Positions 15,167-20,092 of a DNA stretch of 20,092 bases are shown here, in pieces. How positions within the stretch are numbered: the stretch's first letter is position 1; each line of letters opens with the position of its first letter. The stretch spans positions 1 through 20,092 of the forward strand of contig DSBB01000145.1 in the NCBI GenBank assembly GCA_011046175.1, written 5' to 3'. The position numbers and the translations under genes are program-made. Source of the DNA: Candidatus Hydrogenedentota bacterium. Its GTDB lineage: Bacteria; Hydrogenedentota; Hydrogenedentia; Hydrogenedentales; CAITNO01. A model generated the notes under the pieces. It saw only the letters and a program-made list of their open reading frames with translations. It had not been told where the DNA came from and did no database searches.

Positions 15167-15196
15167 TTGATTTCATCCGGCGGTTCTCTCTACAAT
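15167..15196 (+). promoter_or_regulatory. Promoter of tRNA-Ala
   Basis: TTGATT at 15167-15172 and TACAAT at 15191-15196 are 18 bases apart, with the expected start about 30 bases before the mature tRNA 5' end at 15232. It is a good sigma70-type match in the right place. Confidence 0.65.
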
Positions 15197-15231
15197 ACGC
15201 CATCGGGATTCTTTTGGCAAACAATCCCCGT

Positions 15232-15307
15232 GGGGCCGTAGCTCAGTTGGGAGAGCGCTTGACTGGCAGTCAAGAGGTCAGGGGTTCGATCCCCCTCGGC
15301 TCCACCA
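15232..15307 (+). tRNA. tRNA-Ala (anticodon GGC)
   Basis: The 76-nt sequence folds as a cloverleaf. Acceptor GGGGCCG pairs with CGGCTCC and contains the G3-U70 wobble pair that defines alanine identity. The anticodon stem CTTGA/TCAAG encloses CTGGCAG, with anticodon GGC. The T-arm is GGGGTTCGATCCCC. A73 and an encoded CCA follow. It reads GCC and GCU codons. Confidence 0.97.
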
Positions 15308-15332
15308 TTTTCCTTCTCGGGCGGGGAAATGC

Positions 15333-15357
15333 CACCCGCCATGTCCAACATGGGGTG
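15333..15357. terminator. Hairpin between tRNA-Ala and the convergent oxidoreductase gene
   Basis: CACCC-GC-CATG at 15333-15343 pairs with CATGGGGTG at 15349-15357, nine pairs with a two-base bulge and a five-base loop, followed by TTTCGTGTTT. It lies 25 bases after the tRNA and 14 bases before the stop of the convergent gene, so it may terminate both transcripts. The bulge and broken T-run keep confidence moderate. Confidence 0.45.
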
Positions 15358-15371
15358 TTTCGTGTTTGTCG

Positions 15372-16364
15372 TTATGAACGAACCGCTTCCCTTTCCCGTT
15401 CCACCAGCGCCACCGACGCAATTGCCGATTCTGCAGTGGCTTCGTTTGCGGGTTTACCTTCTTCAACACAGCTGAGGAAATAATCGTGTTCGCGGCTATA
15501 GCCGTCGCCGGGGAGCAGTTCAGGCGTCAGATGTTCGCCTGCCTCGGTATAAACATGAAGAGCTCCGTCCATCATGCTGTTGAACTCCAACGCCGCCTTT
15601 TCGAGTTCCATGCGGAACCCCATTCTGAACGGGAAGGTTGGGCCGTGCAGCCAGCCGCCGTCCATGGACGCCACGGGACCGTTGTTGTATGTGTAGAGCG
15701 CGTTAATTTGACTGACGCCCTCGCCGGGCAAATCAACGCCTGTTGCCTGAATGCGGTCGGGTTCTCCCAGCAGGTAGTTCACGAAATCCACATCGTGAAC
15801 ATGCAGGTCCAGCGCCGCCCCGCCGCTCTTTGTTTCATCCAGCAACCATCCCCCGAAACTCCAAGAGGGCTTGCCGCTCTGCCGGGTGAGATGCGCGGCA
15901 AGCAGTGCGCCATATTCTTGAGATTGGATTATTTCGCGCGCTTTGACATACACGGGCCAGAAGCGAATGCATTGGGCCGCCATGAACACTCGGTCATATC
16001 CCTTGAGCGCGTCCAGCACCTCCAGCCCGTCCGCCTTGGACAAGACCAGCGGCTTTTCACATAGAACATGCTTGCCCGCGGCGATGGACTTGAGGATGTA
16101 TTCCTTATGCAGAAAAGTGGGCAAGGTAATGAGCACGGCCTCGACATGAGCATCTTTGAGCAGCGCGTCGCCTTCTTCATATTTGGACACGCCGTCAAGA
16201 GAAATGTCGCCTTCGATGGCGATATTTCCCGTTGCGGCTTCATCCTTGAGGTTCGTCGGATTCTTGTCCGCCACGGCCACCACCGTTGCCAGCTTCGACT
16301 TCCGCAGCACCGCGAGGTGCATCTTCCCGATGAACCCCTGTCCAATGATTCCTACGTTCACCAT
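15372..16364 (-). CDS. Gfo/Idh/MocA-family NAD(P)-dependent oxidoreductase
   Basis: 330 residues from the ATG ending at 16364, where GGAAAGGAAAG lies just upstream. A further 21 codons are open but begin inside the likely untranslated leader. The Rossmann fold opens with VNVGIIGQGFIGKMH at 2-16. The hallmark EKP is at 103-105 (LCEKPLVLSK). The C-terminal sugar-binding half has GGAALDLHVHDVDF at about 181-194, with the conserved Asp and His near the catalytic site. Members oxidise or epimerise sugars, inositols and their derivatives with NAD(P). There is no signal peptide, so it is cytoplasmic. The substrate is unknown. It has its own promoter and lies last in a row of same-strand genes. Confidence 0.93.
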   Translation of the reverse strand: MVNVGIIGQGFIGKMHLAVLRKSKLATVVAVADKNPTNLKDEAATGNIAIEGDISLDGVSKYEEGDALLKDAHVEAVLITLPTFLHKEYILKSIAAGKHVLCEKPLVLSKADGLEVLDALKGYDRVFMAAQCIRFWPVYVKAREIIQSQEYGALLAAHLTRQSGKPSWSFGGWLLDETKSGGAALDLHVHDVDFVNYLLGEPDRIQATGVDLPGEGVSQINALYTYNNGPVASMDGGWLHGPTFPFRMGFRMELEKAALEFNSMMDGALHVYTEAGEHLTPELLPGDGYSREHDYFLSCVEEGKPANEATAESAIASVALVEREREAVRS

Positions 16365-16426
16365 TTTCTTTCCTTTCCGTATGTATTTTTTTGTCTTGTT
16401 CCTTACAGCAGCAATGTCAGTTTTCA

Positions 16427-16456
16427 AGCATAAACCCGAGACGATTGGAAAGTCAA
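16427..16456 (-). promoter_or_regulatory. Promoter of the Gfo/Idh/MocA gene
   Basis: On the minus strand TTGACT (16456-16451) and TATGCT (16432-16427) are 18 bases apart, giving a leader of about 55 bases before the ATG at 16364. It is one of the better sigma70-type matches in the window and implies transcription separate from the upstream gene. Confidence 0.55.
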
Positions 16457-16542
16457 TTCCATGTTTTACTGAAATAAAAATCGTTCTTTATGAACCGAGG
16501 CTTTCATAGTAGCCGGAGAAATGTTTTGAAAACAGCGGGCCA

Positions 16543-17001
16543 TCACAGTTTTTCCGCCTTGATGTAAATCTCTTTAGGCGCCTCGTCGTAATATCGGAAC
16601 AAGGCGGGGCAAAGCCAGCCTTCTTTGTCGTATTGTTCCGCATAATACCAATTGCCGCTTTTATCCCCGCGCCGCCAGGTCAATTTGTGCGTATGTCCGG
16701 GAAAGGGCTGTGTGGAAAACAACAGCCGAAACCCCTTCTCCGCGTCCGGAATATCCTTCACCAACTCGTCTATCAATTCAGGGATTCCGGACACAAACGG
16801 CTCCTTGTTAAGCCCCGTGGATTCATCGTCAAACACCCATGTGCCGGCGTATTTGTAGGGGGCAATCACCATGATGGCATTGCCTGGCGGGCCAACGTCG
16901 GAAAAATCGAGCAACTCCTGATGCCACGCAATGCCACCCGCTATGACAATTATCAGAAACGCAATCGCTCCGGTACGCCATACATTAATTTTTGTAACCA
17001 T
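16543..17001 (-). CDS. Small membrane-anchored protein of unknown function
   Basis: 152 residues from the ATG ending at 17001, with GGAAAGGAAG upstream. The frame is open for 24 more codons, which overlap the previous gene's end and lack a signal. Residues 10-27 form a single hydrophobic segment (signal anchor), and the rest is probably periplasmic. The soluble part is rich in aromatic residues: NAIMVIAPYKYAGTWVFDD, EPFVSGIPELIDELV, GFRLLFSTQPFPG, KSGNWYYAEQY and EGWLCPALFRYYDEAPKEIY. I associate this pattern from memory with a domain of unknown function common in Planctomycetes-like genomes (possibly DUF6717), with low certainty on the number. It lies 43 bases downstream of the TIM-barrel-like gene, so the two are probably co-transcribed. 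No enzymatic motif is visible. Confidence 0.8.
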   Translation of the reverse strand: MVTKINVWRTGAIAFLIIVIAGGIAWHQELLDFSDVGPPGNAIMVIAPYKYAGTWVFDDESTGLNKEPFVSGIPELIDELVKDIPDAEKGFRLLFSTQPFPGHTHKLTWRRGDKSGNWYYAEQYDKEGWLCPALFRYYDEAPKEIYIKAEKL

Positions 17002-17044
17002 GACTCTTCCTTTCCTGTTGAAAATCCCAAAGGCAAATGCGCCG

Positions 17045-17998
17045 CTACTCGAACTGTTCAGCGGTATAGACATTCTTCACCTTGGCAACAAATTCGGGGA
17101 CATGCTTTTGCAGGCAATAGGTCACAACGCCGTTGGCCAGCCCTTTCCCTGTTGCCTCCCGGCCAATCATGAGGCATTGCCTCACGTAATCAGGGGTGGG
17201 GGCGTCAGCGGATTGCGAGTGTCTCACGCCGTATACCATCACGATAAGCGGCATCTTGTTTGTTAGTCCGCCCGCCATTGTCTTTTCATCAAGCCACTGA
17301 CGATACGCGTTTATCTGGGGCATAAGCTGCGAAGTATCCGACAGGTTTTTGTGGGGATAGAAGTATGGAAAAATGACGCCGTCAATCGCGCCCGTTTCCA
17401 CATGCGGCGCAATGGCATTTTGATAGCCGTAATAGCACACAACAAGCAAGGACAGATGCGGCGCAATTTTATGGGCTTCGCGCATCATCTCTTTGCAGTA
17501 GCCGGGCGTGAATTTCTTTACGTTTCCATTAAAATCGTCTATACAGACGCCCTTTATGATGGGATGCCCTTTCGCCAGTCGCGCGCATTCAATCGCCCAT
17601 GTAACATAGTCGTCTTCAAAAGGCTCGGGAACCCCTTCCGAAGGCGGGGTCAAATACAACCAAAGATTGATTCCCGCTGCCTGAAACGCCGGCGCCATGC
17701 GTTTGAAATCTTCCCATGCCCCGGGATAGTTCTCCTCCCGCCACACAAGATGCATATAGTCCCGCGCGCCGATCTCCTTCAATACTTCAATCAACTGCAG
17801 AATGTCCGTGCGGTTGTTTTCGTCGCGCGCCCCGATATTTACGTAGTCGCCGAGAATGGGCGTCAGCGCCGGCACATCAGCACCCGTAAAACCGCGTGGC
17901 GCGTCCCCGGCGTCCGCAAAGGCAAAAGATGCTGATAAGGAAAGCGCTAGAATCCCCATGCTGAGAAAACGCCTGAATGAAGTGTCTGCTTGCATCAT
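17045..17998 (-). CDS. Secreted TIM-barrel-like protein, possible glycoside hydrolase
   Basis: About 317 residues from the ATG ending at 17998, with AAGGA seven bases upstream. A second ATG follows directly, and the frame is open for 39 more unlikely codons. Residues 1-29 are a Sec signal peptide (RRFLSMGILALSLSASFAFA, then DAG). The mature part alternates predicted strands and helices as in a (beta/alpha)8 barrel: ARDYMHLVW, GINLWLYLTPP, IKGVCIDDFNGN, LSLLVVCYYGY, IDGVIFPYFYP, MPLIVMVYGVRH, GLANGVVTYCL. The Asp pair in GVCIDDFNGN sits where glycosidases of this fold often carry a catalytic acid. I do not recognise a defined family. It probably acts on a glycan in the periplasm or outside, which is inference. 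It precedes the small anchored protein. Confidence 0.82.
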   Translation of the reverse strand: MMQADTSFRRFLSMGILALSLSASFAFADAGDAPRGFTGADVPALTPILGDYVNIGARDENNRTDILQLIEVLKEIGARDYMHLVWREENYPGAWEDFKRMAPAFQAAGINLWLYLTPPSEGVPEPFEDDYVTWAIECARLAKGHPIIKGVCIDDFNGNVKKFTPGYCKEMMREAHKIAPHLSLLVVCYYGYQNAIAPHVETGAIDGVIFPYFYPHKNLSDTSQLMPQINAYRQWLDEKTMAGGLTNKMPLIVMVYGVRHSQSADAPTPDYVRQCLMIGREATGKGLANGVVTYCLQKHVPEFVAKVKNVYTAEQFE

Positions 17999-18117
17999 CA
18001 CTCGTTCCTTTCTTGTGGCTGCCGCGCTCGAAAACCAGGTGTGCGAACAATTTTCCAGGCTCATGTCCATGATTGCCCGTTGCGTGGGGATGGATATTGT
18101 TTCGTTGCCGCACACAT

Positions 18118-18876
18118 TTATTTCTTCCCTACAGCGGCGATATAGATGGTGAACTCCTCGTCGCCATTCACGCCGAGCAGTTTATCGCAGGCGTTTTGAT
18201 CGTAAGCGGCAATGGCGCATGCGCCGGCGCCGATACTTTGACACGCCAGGTAAAGGTTCTGACAAACATGACCGGCGTCAACGGCAATCACCTTGTGGGC
18301 GGCGAGACCGTAACGCCATTCCATGCGCTCCGGTATCGCAGTCCAGAAAAAAGTTGCCGCTGAAGCGGCGACAAATCCCTGACCCAGACAGGCCATGGCG
18401 GCGTCATATCCGATGTTCTCGTCAACGCGCAGCTGGGCCAGCGCGCCATCAAAAGGCAGATAACGGTACAACCCCGCAGGCATGGACTCGACCCGGTTTA
18501 TTGCGAGATGGGTCTCAAATGCGTGTCGCGCCCCGGCGGACGGCACCGTGCGCAGAGCGCACTCCGCCCCCAGTATTTCGCGCACACCCTGCGTCGCCCA
18601 CAACAACATGGACAGTTCTTCCAGGCTCAACGCGCCCGCCGCGTAATGACGCACACTCTCGCGCTGCAATATGGCGGCGCCCAATGGCATGTTTCCAAGG
18701 CGGGCCAGCGCTTTCGCGCCGTCGGGAAGCGGTATGCGCGGCGCGTCCGGCGGACAGGGTTTTTGCAGCGGCGGCGGCGGCACGCCCCGACTTTGCGCCG
18801 TACTCGAGAAATCAATCTGCTGCCGAATGTTGTCCTTCAGGAAATACCGGTTTGCGTCAAACTTGTTCTCGTTCAT
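18118..18876 (-). CDS. SagB-type nitroreductase-family FMN dehydrogenase
   Basis: 252 residues from the ATG ending at 18876, with GGGAGGG about ten bases upstream. Nitroreductase/SagB blocks appear in order: RESVRHYAAGALSLEELSMLLWATQG at about 73-98 (FMN phosphate and ribityl contacts), TVPSAGARHAFETHLAI, GLYRYLP, EWRYGLAAHKVIAVDAGHVCQNLYLAC and GAGACAIAAYDQ. The last three are typical of SagB/ThcOx proteins. In toxin-type gene clusters such enzymes oxidise azolines in peptides to azoles, but most stand-alone homologues have no known substrate. Here no YcaO cyclodehydratase, E1-like protein or precursor peptide is adjacent. There is no signal peptide, so it is cytoplasmic. The preceding SIMPL gene is 36 bases away on the same strand, so the two probably share a transcript. 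Confidence 0.9.
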   Translation of the reverse strand: MNENKFDANRYFLKDNIRQQIDFSSTAQSRGVPPPPLQKPCPPDAPRIPLPDGAKALARLGNMPLGAAILQRESVRHYAAGALSLEELSMLLWATQGVREILGAECALRTVPSAGARHAFETHLAINRVESMPAGLYRYLPFDGALAQLRVDENIGYDAAMACLGQGFVAASAATFFWTAIPERMEWRYGLAAHKVIAVDAGHVCQNLYLACQSIGAGACAIAAYDQNACDKLLGVNGDEEFTIYIAAVGKK

Positions 18877-18912
18877 TTATCAACACCCTCCCGGCCGCCT
18901 TCGGCAACCTTC

Positions 18913-19674
18913 TTACGGCTTCAGTTCAAACGTTACGGACACGCTCGCGCGTATGGATATTTTGCCCAGCGCCACCGAATCCGTTATCTCGCCGCCCGAG
19001 CCGCGGTCGGCCAGCACATTAACCTGCGACATGCCGCCGCCACGGCCCGAACCGCCCCGCCAGCCGCTCCAGCTCGACCAATATCCCCAGGGAGAACCGC
19101 TGTAGTTCTCGTTTATCCTTAACGGATTGCCAATGGATTGCCCGAGAACCGCCGCCATTTTTTCCGCCTTTTCCCGCGCCGCCTTCAACGCCAATTCCCG
19201 CGCCTTTTCGCGGTGTTCCTTGAATTCGCTTGTTTGAAACTCGATGCCGTGAACATAATTGACGCCCGACTCCAGGGCGGCGGTGACCAATTGTTCCACT
19301 TTCGCCGCATCGGAAAGGGTCGCCACAAGTGTATTACGCACGAAATAGCCAATGAAATTAAGTCTGTAACTGTCGTCCCAGCGCGGTTCGATGGAAAGAT
19401 GGTCCGTTTGAATATCCTTTTCCGGAACACCGCATTCCCTGACGGCCGCAACGGTTTGCCTGAGGACCTCGTTGTTTTTGGATTTGGCAATGGCAATATC
19501 GGTATTCCAAGTTTCAATACCGAGACTAATCACGATCTTGTCCGGTTTAACGTTTACGACCGCTTCGCCATTGACGGTGATGGTTGGTTGATCGTCATGG
19601 GGCTGGAATTGTTGCGCCCCCACATGACAAGCCATAAGGCTGATCAGGACTGCGCCTATTGCTCTCAATTTCAT
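18913..19674 (-). CDS. Periplasmic SIMPL-domain (DUF541) protein
   Basis: 253 residues from the ATG ending at 19674, with AAGGAG upstream. The frame is open 27 codons further through a basic, Ala-poor leader that is unlikely to be translated. Residues 1-21 are a Sec signal peptide (MKLRAIGAVLISLMACHVGA). The SIMPL domain follows: ITVNGEAVVNVKPDKIVISLGIET, repeated KSKNNEVLRQTVAAVRE, then DIQTDHLSIEPRWD, GYFVRNTLVATLSD and ALKAAREKAEKMAAVLGQ. This matches the family (E. coli YggE relatives). A Gly/Ser/Trp-rich insert at about 200-225 precedes the final strand, ISIRASVSVTFELKP. YggE has been linked to oxidative-stress protection, but the general biochemical role is unknown. It probably forms oligomers in the periplasm. 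Confidence 0.92.
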   Translation of the reverse strand: MKLRAIGAVLISLMACHVGAQQFQPHDDQPTITVNGEAVVNVKPDKIVISLGIETWNTDIAIAKSKNNEVLRQTVAAVRECGVPEKDIQTDHLSIEPRWDDSYRLNFIGYFVRNTLVATLSDAAKVEQLVTAALESGVNYVHGIEFQTSEFKEHREKARELALKAAREKAEKMAAVLGQSIGNPLRINENYSGSPWGYWSSWSGWRGGSGRGGGMSQVNVLADRGSGGEITDSVALGKISIRASVSVTFELKP

Positions 19675-19775
19675 GTCATGCTCCTTGTGACGCCGCCGAT
19701 TGACATGGCAACGCGACGCATTTTTACCGCCGGCGCCGCCCGCGCGCGCCGGCATGTCTAGGCCGTTACCGCACC

Positions 19776-19805
19776 ATTATGGATATTATGAGCGCATGTT
19801 TTCAA
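19776..19805 (-). promoter_or_regulatory. Candidate promoter of the SIMPL operon
   Basis: On the minus strand TTGAAA (19805-19800) and CATAAT (19781-19776) are 18 bases apart, with a leader of about 95 bases to the ATG at 19674. A second CATAAT lies at 19790-19785 but too close to the -35. The -35 box lies within the palindrome at 19795-19812. Confidence 0.4.
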
Positions 19806-19812
19806 AAACATG
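19795..19812. repeat. Perfect inverted repeat over the SIMPL promoter -35 region
   Basis: CATGTTTT and AAAACATG are separated by CA, a symmetric 8-bp arm palindrome. It covers the proposed -35 box of the SIMPL promoter and so could be an operator. It could also be a short transcript hairpin. Confidence 0.45.
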
Positions 19813-20010
19813 AAAAAGGCGCGTTATGCCGTGTGTGAAAACAGTGTCCAGTCAAATCAAACGCCCCATTGCGCCGGGAATGCCGCAAAACAATTACAGC
19901 AGCCCTGGGGCGTTGTGGTAAGGTAAACATGTCAACACGCCGTTGCGCCATGTGAATGTTTCTGTTTGCGTAACATTTTAGCCGTCTGGCGTAAACGTCA
20001 ATCATCAGTC
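19813..20010. other. Right-hand intergenic stretch without a gene
   Basis: No convincing coding frame on either strand. It holds an inverted repeat (AACGCCCCA at 19860-19868 with TGGGGCGTT at 19906-19914, nine pairs around a 37-base loop) that may be part of a structured RNA or a decayed element. A minus-strand frame of 67 codons at 19802-20005 has no ribosome binding site and an atypical composition. Confidence 0.4.
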
Positions 20011-20092
20011 TGCGTCATTGCGAAGGAGCACTGCGACTGAAGCTATCTCTTAGCCCCGGATTTCGGCGGGCTGTCGCCCTTCTCCTAAGAAA
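20011..20092. repeat. Dispersed repeat of the TGCGTCATTGCGA type, cut by the window edge
   Basis: The stretch starts TGCGTCATTGCGAAGGAGC and continues GCGACTGAAGCTATCTCTTAG. It closely resembles a dispersed repeat (GTCATTGCGAGGAGC...GCGACGAAGCAATCTC) that I recall from many environmental bacterial genomes. TCTTAG at 20048-20053 and CTAAGA at 20085-20090 form an inverted repeat around an inner GGCG/CGCC pair, so part of it can fold as a hairpin. The right end lies outside the window. Confidence 0.55.

Noticed and set aside
18118..19674. A thiazole/oxazole-modified peptide (RiPP) biosynthesis cluster
   Set aside because: Only a SagB-type enzyme is present. No YcaO, E1-like protein, precursor peptide or exporter is seen in the window.
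19802..20005. 67-codon minus-strand frame upstream of the SIMPL gene
   Set aside because: No ribosome binding site, it spans an inverted repeat, and it has an unusual composition with many His and Arg.

Overview
The window looks like chromosomal DNA of an uncultured, GC-rich, Gram-negative-type bacterium. It carries many exported proteins (Sec and Tat signals), a carbohydrate ABC importer lacking its own ATPase gene, a PIG-L deacetylase, a Gfo/Idh/MocA oxidoreductase and a large secreted glycosidase-like protein. This mix is typical of Hydrogenedentota and the Planctomycetota/Lentisphaerota/Verrucomicrobiota group. That placement is inference from gene content, because no taxonomic marker is present.

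Left part (1-5914): a membrane-anchored phospholipase D-family protein runs off the left edge on the minus strand. A tRNA with anticodon CAU (probably elongator Met) and its intrinsic terminator follow. Next is a 931-residue secreted protein whose coding sequence contains four in-frame 30-bp repeats built around a GGGAC-N-GTCCC palindrome. A complete single-gene IS66-type insertion sequence (4406-5914, perfect 14-bp terminal inverted repeats) comes next. It has no target-site duplication, and its right end cuts off a Tat-exported FAD-dependent oxidoreductase gene and supplies that gene's stop codon.

Centre (5915-12188): the truncated oxidoreductase and a Tat-exported calcineurin-type phosphoesterase form a minus-strand operon. 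It diverges from a plus-strand sugar-importer operon (solute-binding protein, two permeases, and a 65-residue cysteine-rich protein coupled to the last permease). Both promoters can be proposed in the shared region, and a direct repeat with an 11-bp period overlaps one of them. A PIG-L/LmbE deacetylase follows. Together these genes suggest uptake and processing of an oligosaccharide or amino sugar; the substrate cannot be read from the sequence.

Right-centre (12204-15307): a thiG-thiH pair for the thiamine thiazole ring (no thiS, thiF or TPP riboswitch seen) faces away from a 6-phosphogluconolactonase gene. A tRNA-Ala(GGC) with a good sigma70-type promoter follows.

Right part (15372-20092): five minus-strand genes encode, in transcription order, a periplasmic SIMPL/DUF541 protein, a SagB-type nitroreductase, a secreted TIM-barrel-like protein, a small membrane-anchored protein of unknown function, and a Gfo/Idh/MocA oxidoreductase with its own promoter. 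The last 80 bases resemble a dispersed repeat common in environmental genomes. I see no CRISPR array, phage, toxin-antitoxin or defence locus. The features most worth a second look are the palindromic repeat inside the glycosidase-like gene, the IS-associated rearrangement, the small cysteine-rich protein in the importer operon, and the SIMPL/SagB/TIM-barrel cluster.
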